From Bacteroidales bacterium (lineage in GTDB: Bacteria > Bacteroidota > Bacteroidia > Bacteroidales > ML635J-15), in assembly GCA_028701945.1 (NCBI GenBank), contig JAQVPT010000099.1, forward strand, positions 1 to 6,879: a stretch of 6,879 bases of DNA, in the 5' to 3' direction. Below the pieces are notes generated by a model. That model had not been told where the DNA came from. It saw only the letters and a program-made list of their open reading frames with translations, and searched no databases. The position numbers and the translations under genes were made by a program. The stretch's first letter is position 1, and every line of letters begins with the position of its first letter. This document shows positions 1-6,603 of this stretch, piece after piece.

Positions 1-173
1 CCTACGGGCAAAGTTTTCTAAGGAGTATGTTTTTTTATTGACATATATGTCCTACGGACAAAAGAAACAGTTTACAAATCTAAAACTTTAGCATACAATT
101 TTTGTTTTGTAGTCCGTAGGACTTCAATGTCAATAAAAAACAACAATTCACTCCCTATTTTGTCCGTAGGACA
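1..173. repeat. Inverted pair of REP-like palindromic units
   Basis: Three copies of a short palindrome are visible: TGTCC-TAC-GGACA at 48-60, AGTCC-GTA-GGACT at 111-123 and TGTCC-GTA-GGACA at 161-173. A fourth, imperfect copy (CCTACGGGCA) is cut by the window start. The segment 1-60 and the reverse complement of about 112-173 share the same order: palindrome, a GGAGT core, a T-rich linker and a second palindrome. They include an identical 14-mer TTTTTTATTGACAT (31-44, and 127-140 on the other strand). So this is two copies of a roughly 60-bp unit in opposite orientation around a spacer of about 50 bp. The arrangement resembles bacterial REP/BIME elements; no REP-associated transposase is intact in the window. 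Confidence 0.75.
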
Positions 174-230
174 TAAACATTTCTGATTTTTTTTTTCTAC
201 AAATAAACTTATCATTTGACAATCCCTAAG

Positions 231-261
231 AAAAAAATAGTTTTATCGCAAACACTATTTT
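231..261 (-). terminator. Possible intrinsic terminator of padR-pspC
   Basis: Read on the minus strand, AAAATAGT (261-254) and ACTATTTT (241-234) form an 8-bp stem with a 12-base loop. The stem runs directly into a run of T residues (237-231, shared with the end of the stem). It overlaps the pspC stop codon TAG at 257-255. The stem has only one G:C pair, so it would be weak, and the REP hairpins just beyond may help to end transcription or stabilise the mRNA 3' end. Confidence 0.35.
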
Positions 262-1835
262 ATAATAAACCCAGATTTGGTAGCCATAAGTAGTTTTCCT
301 GTCAATTCTTCATTTTCGTATTTTTCTGTTGCATCTTCAATGTCAATAATTTTTGATAAAGATTTGTCGATTGTAAATGTGTGTCCTTCAGGAATATAAA
401 CTTTAATTTTAAGGTGCTGTGCTCTGTATTTTTCAGAGTCTATGATGAAGTATGGATCAAAATACACAACAGAATCACTAATATTATACTCATATTTTAT
501 TGTTTTCAGATTGTTTTTTGCTTCGTTGCGATTTGCTCCGCGAACGTAATAAATAAATTGAACTTTGGCACATGTATCAGTACTGATGCGAAAGTCAATT
601 TCTGTAAGAGACTTTAGTTTTCCTTCTTCCGATAATATTAGGTGTTGGTTTATATAAAGATGTATGTCATCCATGTTTTCGATGTCATCTTCATTCATAA
701 TGATATTGTCAGAAAATTCGGAACTTAAATCGAAATAATAATTTTTAGTTGAATCGCATGGTATATAAGCGTGAATATTATTGTGTTCAACTGATCTAAA
801 ACTTGCTCCGATATTGAGACTGGTTAGTGCAATAATAATAATTGATAAAATCCAAATTATAAATGTGCCTATACTGATATATTTGTTGCTTTTAATGTTA
901 AAAAGTAGAATTAGTCCCCAATAGATTATTGCGAGAACTGGTATTATACTGAAAACAAGGATACTAAGACTTAAAAGCCATGCGATTCCGCTATTTGTAA
1001 CATATTCGAGCAATCCAGGTAACCAAATCATGCTAATTAAATCGTTTGTGAAGTAAATGGATTCTTTAGGGACGCTAATAAATCCAATTGTTAAAGCCAC
1101 TAAAACAAGTGCCCCTCCAGCAAGAAATGCGACTCCGAGAATTTTACCTAAGACTCGAACAATAATACTTAGAAAATTTAAAAGTGCTTTGCCAATATTA
1201 TTTAAGGTGTCATTAGCTTTTTTTGTATCGATATTTTTAAAGTTTTTTTTGAGGTCTTCGTATTCTTGTTTTACTGTTTTCTCAATGTTTGATAGATTTA
1301 CTTTATCTCCTTTCATTTCTAGCTTCTCGGCAGTTGTCAAAGCCTCGGGTACGGCTATCCAAAGTATTAAATATGCGATGATACTAATTTGGCCAATAAA
1401 TAGGAAAATTAAAAACAAAATACGCCATGTAGTTGTGCTAATTCCGGTGTAATAACTAAGACCTGAGCAAACTCCAGCAAGCTGTTTGTTTTCCGAATCT
1501 CTGTATAGCTTCTTTTTTGTCTTTTGCTTTTTGTTCTCAGATTTTGTCTCACTTGTGGGTTCCGACATGTCTTCGCCTGTGATATCTTCGACATTACCGA
1601 GTATTAGGACAACTTCTTCAACATCTGTGATGCTAATTACTTGTTTATTATCGTTTATCTTCATGTTAAAAATTTCGGCAATCCTAGCTTCAATATCTTT
1701 AACAATTTCGTTTCCTTCCTCAAGTTTAGCAAAATGCTCTTCGAGTTTTCGTAAATATAAACTTAGCATGTTGTAGGCATCTTCGTCAATATTGAACATG
1801 AAGGAGTTTAGGTTGATATTAACTGTCTTTTTCAT
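255..1835 (-). CDS. PspC-domain membrane protein, PadR-linked
   Basis: A 526-residue protein, probably in the inner membrane. Residues 1-90 are a charged cytoplasmic region (MKKTVNINLN, then IDEDAY, then EIVKDIEARIAEIF) that in Bacteroidota commonly precedes PspC. A lysine-rich linker leads to the PspC domain at about 108-163 (KKKLYRDSENKQLAGVCSGL, then a hydrophobic segment ending LILWIAVPEA). A charged, possibly coiled stretch (168-215) follows, then three hydrophobic segments near 222-252, 286-312 and 320-342. The C-terminal part, about 343-526, is polar, unrecognised and probably periplasmic if four segments are counted. The ATG is one base after the padR stop, which suggests translational coupling and co-expression. 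PspC in Proteobacteria belongs to the phage-shock envelope stress response, but no pspA or pspB is present here, so an envelope-stress role is inference. The domain call is firm; the function is not. Confidence 0.88.
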   Translation of the reverse strand: MKKTVNINLNSFMFNIDEDAYNMLSLYLRKLEEHFAKLEEGNEIVKDIEARIAEIFNMKINDNKQVISITDVEEVVLILGNVEDITGEDMSEPTSETKSENKKQKTKKKLYRDSENKQLAGVCSGLSYYTGISTTTWRILFLIFLFIGQISIIAYLILWIAVPEALTTAEKLEMKGDKVNLSNIEKTVKQEYEDLKKNFKNIDTKKANDTLNNIGKALLNFLSIIVRVLGKILGVAFLAGGALVLVALTIGFISVPKESIYFTNDLISMIWLPGLLEYVTNSGIAWLLSLSILVFSIIPVLAIIYWGLILLFNIKSNKYISIGTFIIWILSIIIIALTSLNIGASFRSVEHNNIHAYIPCDSTKNYYFDLSSEFSDNIIMNEDDIENMDDIHLYINQHLILSEEGKLKSLTEIDFRISTDTCAKVQFIYYVRGANRNEAKNNLKTIKYEYNISDSVVYFDPYFIIDSEKYRAQHLKIKVYIPEGHTFTIDKSLSKIIDIEDATEKYENEELTGKLLMATKSGFIIK

Positions 1836-1836
1836 A

Positions 1837-2172
1837 TTATTTAAGATTTATTGATTTTAACATATTTATTGATTCTACTAATTCTGTCCAGGATTTATCA
1901 AATTCGTTGAGCATTTTTTTCCCTTTTTCGGTAAGGCTGTAGTATTTTCGAGGTGGTCCCTGGTTGCTTTCTTCCCAACGATAACTCAAAAGTTCTGAGT
2001 TTTTCAGCCTCGTTAAAAGTGGATAAATCGTTCCTTCTACAACAATCATATCGGCTTCTTTTAGTTGCTGAAGTATGTCGTTGGAGTAGCAATCTTGTTT
2101 TGAAAGGATGAGTAGAGTGCAATATTCTATAACTCCTTTTCGCATTTGAGCATTATTATAATTTATATCCAT
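1837..2172 (-). CDS. PadR-family transcriptional regulator
   Basis: A 111-residue winged-helix DNA-binding protein of the short PadR class, which normally acts as a dimeric repressor. Residues about 10-90 carry the family pattern: an N-terminal helix with RKGVIEYCTLLILS, a helix-turn-helix region ending VEGTIYPLLTRLKNSELLSY, and a wing with GPPRKYYSLTEKGKKML. A C-terminal helix (about 90-108) would serve in dimerisation. The start ATG at 2172-2170 lies about 20 bases after the expected transcription start of the promoter at 2199-2231. A second Met at residue 10 is possible, but the PadR N-terminal helix begins before it. It is the first gene of a two-gene operon with the PspC protein, a pairing common in Bacteroidota, and probably represses its own operon through the palindrome at 2217-2243. 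The inducing signal is unknown. Confidence 0.92.
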   Translation of the reverse strand: MDINYNNAQMRKGVIEYCTLLILSKQDCYSNDILQQLKEADMIVVEGTIYPLLTRLKNSELLSYRWEESNQGPPRKYYSLTEKGKKMLNEFDKSWTELVESINMLKSINLK

Positions 2173-2198
2173 AATTCAAATTCTACTAGTTGACGATG

Positions 2199-2231
2199 CA
2201 AAGATATGAAAATAAATTAGTACTATGCAAT
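2199..2231 (-). promoter_or_regulatory. Bacteroidota-type promoter of padR-pspC
   Basis: On the minus strand, TATCTTTG (2206-2199) matches the -7 consensus TAnnTTTG exactly. ATTG (2231-2228) lies 21 bases upstream and fits the -33 element TTTG with one mismatch; the usual spacing is about 19-21 bases. The predicted transcription start gives a 5' leader of about 20 bases before the padR ATG. No Shine-Dalgarno sequence is visible, which is usual in this phylum. Confidence 0.6.
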
Positions 2232-2243
2232 ACAAAGTACTAA
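2217..2243. promoter_or_regulatory. Putative PadR operator (perfect palindrome)
   Basis: TTAGTACT (2217-2224) and AGTACTAA (2236-2243) are perfect 8-base inverted arms separated by 11 bases, so the arm centres are about 19 bases apart, a reasonable spacing for a winged-helix dimer. The palindrome covers the -33 element of the padR promoter. Binding there would block RNA polymerase, giving autorepression of padR-pspC. The palindrome and its overlap are seen directly; PadR as its ligand is inferred from position. Confidence 0.55.
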
Positions 2244-2327
2244 AAAAATAATAATATTTATAAAATAGTTTTAGAAATAGGATAGGGTAATAGTTGTATT
2301 GTTTGCTGTATCTGCTTTTATGAGGAC

Positions 2328-4313
2328 TTATAGCATCTGTTCAAAATCTTCTTCTGAGATGATTTTTATTCCAATTTTATTTGCTTTTTCTAATTTTGAC
2401 GGTCCAATATTGTCTCCTGCGAGTAAGAAATCGGTGTTTTTTGATATTGATGACACATTTTTTCCACCATGTTTTTCAATTAAATCTTTTAATTCATCGC
2501 GGGAATGTCTTTGGAATGTGCCAGATATTATAATTTTTAAATCTTTGAGGTTTTCGGATAGTTTTTCTTCTTCTGTTACTTCGAAATTAACTCCTGCGTT
2601 CATTAGTGCGGCAATGATTTTAATATTATTTGTGTCTTCAAAATATTGAATAATGCTTTCTGCAATTCTTTCACCAATTTCGTCAACTTCAAGAAGCTCG
2701 TCTTTAGTTGCTTTTGCAAGATTTTCGATGTTTTTAAAAGCGTAAGCAATTTTTTTAGCAACAGTTTCGCCCACAAATCTAATTCCAAGAGCAAATAATA
2801 CGCTTTCAAAACCAGTCTTTTTAGAATTTTCTATACTATTAATAATATTATCGGCAGATTTGTCAGCCATGCGTTCAAGTGGGAGAATCATTTCCTTAGT
2901 TAGTGAATATAGATCTGCCACGTTTTTTACTAATCCGTTATCATAAAATTGTGCAACAGTTTCTTCACCAATACTGTCAATGTTCATTGCTTTACGAGAA
3001 ATAAAGTGTTCGATTTTTCCTTTAATCTGTGGAGGACAATTATTTGCATTTGGACAATAATGCTTTGCTTCTCCATCGACACGGATTAATTTAGCTCCAC
3101 ACTCGGGGCAGTTGCTAATAAACTGAGTAGGAGAGGAGTCTTGTTCATGAATTTTCACTCCCACAATTTTGGGAATAATTTCACCACCTTTTTCGAGATA
3201 TACCATATCGCCAATACGGATATCGTGCAAAGCAATTTGATCTGCGTTGTGTAATGAGGCTCTTTTTACTATTGTTCCTGCTAATTGTATGGGTTCTAAG
3301 TTTGCGACTGGAGTTATTGCTCCTGTTCGTCCTACCTGATAATCAATGCTTAATAATTTTGTTATTACTTGTTCTGCTTTGAATTTATACGATATTGCCC
3401 ATTTCGGATTTTTTGCTGTATAACCTAGCATCTCTTGCATTTTAAAAGAGTTTACTTTGATTACAATTCCGTCAATGTCGTAAGCTAAATTGTGCCGCTC
3501 GCTATCCCAATAATGTATATAATTAAAAACGTCTTCGATATTGTTGCAAAGTTTTGAATGTTCAGAAACTTTAAAACCAGCATCTTTGAGTAGTTCTAAG
3601 CTTTCAAAATGTGTCTCCGAAGGCAGGGATTTGCCCATCATATAATAAAAATAGCAATCAAGTTTTCGTTTTGCAACTTCTCTGGAGTCTATCATTTTTA
3701 TCGATCCTGAAGTGGCATTCCGAGGATTTGCAAATGGAGAATCGTCATTTTTTTCTCTTAACGTATTTAATTCTGCAAAAGTCGAATGTGGCATTATTAT
3801 TTCACCTCTGACTTCAAATTTATCTGATATTTTTTTTGAATCTATCGATAGCGGAATGCTTTTAATAGTTTTGATATTTTCTGTAACATTATCTCCTTTT
3901 GCTCCGTCTCCTCTTGTAACGGCACGAGTAAAAATACCATTTGCATAAGTAACTGAAATTGATGCTCCGTCAAATTTTAACTCACAAACATATTCGGGTT
4001 CGGTTTCAAGCTCTTTGATTACTCGATTGTTAAACTCGTTAAGATCTTCTTCCGAGTAGGTATTACCAAGTGATAACATTTGAAATTCATGTTCTACTGT
4101 CTCGAATTTGTTCGTAATATCGCTACCTACTCTTTGGGTAGGACTGTCTGCTAATTTATATTGAGGATATTCGTTTTCTAATTTGTTTAGTTCTTCAAGC
4201 ATTTTGTCAAATTCGAAATCTGTAATGCTTGGTTGATTAAGAACATAGTAATTGTAATTATGTTTGTTTAGCTCTTTAGATAGTTGGTTTATCCGCTCTT
4301 TTAAAGTATCCAT
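2328..4313 (-). CDS. ligA: NAD+-dependent DNA ligase LigA
   Basis: A 661-residue enzyme, full length for LigA (about 670). It seals nicks in DNA during replication and repair, using NAD+ to adenylate a lysine and releasing NMN. Domains in order: Ia (1-65), with the NMN-contacting block Y22, Y23, D32, F35, D36; the adenylation domain (about 66-315), with catalytic Lys113 in KFDG, TRGDGAKGDN, FEVRGE, DGIVIKVN and WAISYKFKAE; the OB fold (about 316-395), including GRTGAITPVANLEP and VKRASLHN; a zinc finger with Cys402, Cys405, Cys420 and Cys426; helix-hairpin-helix repeats (about 440-585), with LGIRFVGETVAKKIA and VDEIGERIAESI; and a C-terminal BRCT domain (about 588-661), with GTF, SRDELK and LLAGDNIGPSKLEKA. 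Every active-site motif is present, so it should be functional and essential. It stands alone: 155 bp to padR downstream and 268 bp to the DUF4301 gene upstream. I see no consensus promoter directly upstream. Confidence 0.98.
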   Translation of the reverse strand: MDTLKERINQLSKELNKHNYNYYVLNQPSITDFEFDKMLEELNKLENEYPQYKLADSPTQRVGSDITNKFETVEHEFQMLSLGNTYSEEDLNEFNNRVIKELETEPEYVCELKFDGASISVTYANGIFTRAVTRGDGAKGDNVTENIKTIKSIPLSIDSKKISDKFEVRGEIIMPHSTFAELNTLREKNDDSPFANPRNATSGSIKMIDSREVAKRKLDCYFYYMMGKSLPSETHFESLELLKDAGFKVSEHSKLCNNIEDVFNYIHYWDSERHNLAYDIDGIVIKVNSFKMQEMLGYTAKNPKWAISYKFKAEQVITKLLSIDYQVGRTGAITPVANLEPIQLAGTIVKRASLHNADQIALHDIRIGDMVYLEKGGEIIPKIVGVKIHEQDSSPTQFISNCPECGAKLIRVDGEAKHYCPNANNCPPQIKGKIEHFISRKAMNIDSIGEETVAQFYDNGLVKNVADLYSLTKEMILPLERMADKSADNIINSIENSKKTGFESVLFALGIRFVGETVAKKIAYAFKNIENLAKATKDELLEVDEIGERIAESIIQYFEDTNNIKIIAALMNAGVNFEVTEEEKLSENLKDLKIIISGTFQRHSRDELKDLIEKHGGKNVSSISKNTDFLLAGDNIGPSKLEKANKIGIKIISEEDFEQML

Positions 4314-4353
4314 TTGTGTTGTTATTATAATAATACACTATTATTTTGCATTG

Positions 4354-4520
4354 TTGTCCGGTTAAAATATTGGCTTAGTTTTACTTTGTCGATATTTGAC
4401 CCCTAACGAGGGACATTGTTTCGGTAAAAACTAAGTAATCAAGGCTTTAGAAGTCCCTTTAGGGACAACATATTCTTTTTATCCAATCCAATTATATATA
4501 TTTTAATTTTTATCGGACAA
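4354..4520. repeat. REP-like palindromes in the ligA / DUF4301 spacer
   Basis: A near-perfect palindrome, GTCCCTTTAGGGAC (4453-4466), and a smaller hairpin CCCT-AACG-AGGG (4401-4412) lie in this AT-rich spacer. CTTAGTTTTAC (4374-4384) is inverted at 4424-4435 (GTAAAAACTAAG, one extra A), enclosing the small hairpin. An outer inverted pair is also visible: TTGTCCG (4354-4360) followed by a TTAAAATAT-like stretch, mirrored by CGGACAA (4514-4520) preceded by an ATATTTTAA-like stretch. The nested symmetry suggests one inserted composite palindromic element rather than scattered hairpins. The outer pair is imperfect and AT-rich, so its limits are uncertain. Confidence 0.5.
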
Positions 4521-4581
4521 TAATAATTATTTTGTAAAAATAATAAAAAGTTTTGAAGTTTAATTGACGTTTAGAAGGAAC

Positions 4582-6045
4582 TTATTTTTTAGGCTGGTGC
4601 ATTGGTCTCAACAAATCGTTAAGTTCTTTTACTGGATTAAAAGTAATAAGGGGGACTTCGACAAATACTGTTAGCCAATCTGCCATTGCTCCATTCCATA
4701 AACCTGGATGTTCCAAAACTCTGATATTTCTTCCGTGATAAGTCTTCTCGGAAACAAAACAAGCATTTTTATCCACGAATTTATTTAAATCAAACTTTTC
4801 ACCAGCAGGATTTTTTAAATAGCAAACTAAATCAACAGGATTAAAATGTGTTGCTCCATTAAAATATTCTTGTTGGTCAGGTAAATCAAGATTGATTTGT
4901 GCTTTTTCAACTATTTGTAAGGAGTTTGTACAGTCCGAATTTCTAACCCAAAACGGGCCTCCGCCTGGTTCACCTGTGTTTTGCACCATTCCGCAAACAC
5001 GCACTGGACGATTTATAAAACGTATTACATCTTCTTTAAGATTAGTGGATTTACTAAAATCTGCCCCTAATTCTTGTTTTAGATATTTGGCATTTTCATT
5101 AATAACTTCATCCGATTCTGTAGCAGACACATTTGTGTATATCTCAGACAAATTATCGATAATTTCAATTAAAAATCCACCAAGCATTTTTTTGTACTTA
5201 ATAGTTTCTTTTAGATAATCGCCATGCGTGATATTGTCAATGTTTTTTACAAAAATCAAATCTGCATCAATTTTGTTTAGGTTTTGCAACAATGCACCAT
5301 GGCCTCCTGGTCGTAACATTAAATTGCCGTCATTATCTCTAACTAAAGTTTCGTCTTCATACAAGGCAACTGTGTCTGTCGATTTTTCTTGGGATGAGAA
5401 GCTAACATTTATATCAAAACTGGTTTTTGCTTTTATTTCGGTTAGATTTTTTATAAAAGCTTCTTCGTGTTCGGGAGAAACGGTAAGATGTATATCAATT
5501 TTATTTTCACCCTTACTCATTTCAATCGATTCGTGTAGATGCTCTTCAAAAGCCGTCCTAGATTCATTGTTATATTGGTGAAATTCTATTAAGCCCTTTG
5601 GAATACCTGAATATCCAAGACCAGAATAAAGTATTTTTTCGGCGACATCTTCGAGATTTTCAAAATTTGAAGCATGAGATTTAAGGCTATTAAAGAATGC
5701 AAAGTTATTAATTTGCTCAAAGCTTGATTTTACAGAATAGAACCCACCGTCGTTAAGGTTTTTTAGACTCGGCTCTTGATGCATAGAAATTAAACGCTTA
5801 AACATTCGTGTTGCAGCTCCAGATGCAGGAACGAATTTACAAATTCTAAATTTGTTAGATTTCTCGTTAAATATATCTACATATTTTTCAGGCTTATCAA
5901 TAGTAATAATACCTTCGCCTGGCGTTGCAGGTGCTGAAATTCTAAGAAAACTATCATTCTTTTTAAGAAGTTCGATTTGTTCTTGAATTGTTTTTTTCTC
6001 AATCCCAAATTGATTTAAAAACTTTATGTCTTTTGGATTTAGCAT
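4582..6045 (-). CDS. DUF4301 family protein, nucleotidyltransferase-like
   Basis: A 487-residue, probably cytoplasmic protein with no signal peptide or membrane segment, matching the DUF4301 family of Bacteroidota. Visible motifs in order: FVPASGAATRMFKRL (71-85), resembling the nucleotide-binding loop GGxGTRxG...PK of sugar-nucleotide pyrophosphorylases; HLTVSPEHEEAF (186-197); FSSQEKSTDTVAL (216-228); RPGGHGALLQNLN (245-257), resembling the PxGHG loop of UDP-sugar pyrophosphorylases; and FVKNIDN (265-271), resembling their metal-binding xxxDN motif. The C-terminal half has GEPGGGPFWV (358-367), THFNPVDLVC (399-408) and HPGLWNGAMADWLTVFVEVP (446-465). The motif order suggests a GT-A-like nucleotidyltransferase fold, but the substrate is unknown and this is inference. 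The ATG at 6045-6043 follows an A-rich leader without a Shine-Dalgarno sequence; the second residue block MLNPKDIKFL is typical of the family start. The gene stands alone, with REP palindromes downstream and a MITE-like insertion upstream. Confidence 0.85.
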   Translation of the reverse strand: MLNPKDIKFLNQFGIEKKTIQEQIELLKKNDSFLRISAPATPGEGIITIDKPEKYVDIFNEKSNKFRICKFVPASGAATRMFKRLISMHQEPSLKNLNDGGFYSVKSSFEQINNFAFFNSLKSHASNFENLEDVAEKILYSGLGYSGIPKGLIEFHQYNNESRTAFEEHLHESIEMSKGENKIDIHLTVSPEHEEAFIKNLTEIKAKTSFDINVSFSSQEKSTDTVALYEDETLVRDNDGNLMLRPGGHGALLQNLNKIDADLIFVKNIDNITHGDYLKETIKYKKMLGGFLIEIIDNLSEIYTNVSATESDEVINENAKYLKQELGADFSKSTNLKEDVIRFINRPVRVCGMVQNTGEPGGGPFWVRNSDCTNSLQIVEKAQINLDLPDQQEYFNGATHFNPVDLVCYLKNPAGEKFDLNKFVDKNACFVSEKTYHGRNIRVLEHPGLWNGAMADWLTVFVEVPLITFNPVKELNDLLRPMHQPKK

Positions 6046-6252
6046 ATCTGTTTTTTTTGGAAAAATACAAAAAAATATAGCAAATTACAAATAGAATTTT
6101 GCTTTGCGACAAGAAGATAGCACTCTATTTTAGCAGTAGGGTAGTGGAGCATTCGATTTTAAAACAAAGCTCAAAAGTAAAAAAGAGCTAAATAAAGACT
6201 GATTCTAAGATTTGCAAAGCTAAAATTATTGTCTTAAAAGTGAATTTAAGAA

Positions 6253-6262
6253 CAATAAAATC
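6253..6262. repeat. Left 10-bp target-site duplication
   Basis: CAATAAAATC directly abuts the left inverted end of the 6263-6493 element, and is repeated perfectly and in the same orientation at 6494-6503, directly abutting the right end. Confidence 0.7.
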
Positions 6263-6493
6263 CATGTCAAACGCATACTTTTTTTATCACAATAGTTTCC
6301 AATGTTTTTCATTACTTTTGAGTCTTAAAGACTCATTTATTTTAAACTTTGACTGAACGAAGTGACAGTCAAGGGTTAAAATATGCTGATGAATCTCTTT
6401 TAACTTCGTTGAGCTCGCAAGCTCGGTTGGCATGATTTTTTGGTGCAAAGCAATCCAAAAAGCATGACAAAAGAAAAGTATGCGTTTGTCATG
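6263..6493. mobile_element. MITE-like non-autonomous element, 231 bp
   Basis: The left end CATGTCAAACGCATACTTTT and the reverse complement of the right end (CATGACAAACGCATACTTTT) differ at one position, and the similarity continues through a T-rich tail for about 24 bases. The element is flanked immediately by perfect 10-bp direct repeats, as expected after transposition. It has no transposase gene, so it would need one supplied in trans. The interior is dense in hairpins: GAGTCT/AGACTC (6320-6334), a 15-bp stem with one mismatch and one G:T pair (6341-6380), GAGCT/AGCTC (6411-6424), an imperfect 13-bp stem (6431-6466), and CATGACAAA/TTTGTCATG (6463-6493), which competes with its neighbour. 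I do not recognise the family; the matching transposase class is unknown. Confidence 0.68.
6341..6410 (+). other. Hairpin with potential pseudoknot inside the MITE
   Basis: TTTAAACTTTGACTG (6341-6355) pairs with CAGTCAAGGGTTAAA (6366-6380) over 15 positions, with one mismatch and one G:T pair. The 10-base loop contains AACGAAGT (6356-6363), which is perfectly complementary to ACTTCGTT (6403-6410) downstream. Loop-to-downstream pairing of 8 bases is the layout of an RNA or single-stranded DNA pseudoknot. The sequence is seen; folding and function are inferred. Confidence 0.45.
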
Positions 6494-6503
6494 CAATAAA
6501 ATC
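6494..6503. repeat. Right 10-bp target-site duplication
   Basis: Second copy of CAATAAAATC, directly following the right inverted end at 6493 and identical to 6253-6262. Confidence 0.7.
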
Positions 6504-6603
6504 ATTTGGAGCGGTGAAATTCCAACCTCAAATAGATAACTTTGCAAAAAGCAACGCGTACGAAACCTGTTTAGTAATAAAGCCGTGATTATCAAAAAAC
6601 TAA

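Larger units (their letters stand above)
6192..6585 (+). pseudogene. Possible decayed coding sequence split by the MITE
   Basis: If 6263-6493 and one 10-bp duplication are removed, one plus-strand frame stays open for 51 codons from 6192 across the repaired site to TGA at 6586-6588. It reads IKTDSKICKAKI early on, and ends FQPQIDNFAKSNAYETCLVI followed by KP. There is no start codon and I do not recognise the family. A 51-codon open frame can arise by chance in AT-rich DNA, so this is only a suggestion that the element landed in a gene remnant. Confidence 0.18.

Noticed and set aside
1..173. CRISPR array from the repeated GTCCTACGGAC motif
   Set aside because: Copies occur in both orientations with irregular spacing and with conserved rather than unique sequence between them, and no cas gene is present. 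A REP-type element fits better.
1057..1776. Plus-strand open frames antisense to the PspC gene (1057-1452 and 1486-1776)
   Set aside because: They mirror hydrophobic and charged stretches of a well-supported gene on the other strand and have no family resemblance of their own.
255..2172. A complete phage-shock-protein (Psp) system
   Set aside because: Only a PspC-like domain is present. There is no PspA, PspB or PspF, and the local regulator is PadR, so the classical Psp pathway is not supported.
2299..2649. Plus-strand open frame overlapping the 3' end of ligA
   Set aside because: It is antisense to the conserved BRCT domain of LigA, so it is a shadow frame.
4200..4250. Loss of a catalytic residue in LigA domain Ia (Phe35 where E. 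coli has Tyr35, and Tyr23 where it has His23)
   Set aside because: Asp32, Asp36 and Tyr22 are kept, the substitutions are conservative and seem common outside Proteobacteria, and every other motif is intact.
4527..4543. Terminator for the DUF4301 gene from TTATTTT / AAAATAA
   Set aside because: The stem is 7 bp of A:T pairs only, in DNA that is almost entirely A and T, and a match of this kind is expected by chance.
6287..6595. Minus-strand open frame of 102 codons
   Set aside because: It runs through most of the MITE-like element, across its right boundary and duplication, and into flanking DNA. Its sequence is dictated by the hairpins, and it has no domain or plausible start context. A spurious frame is the better explanation.
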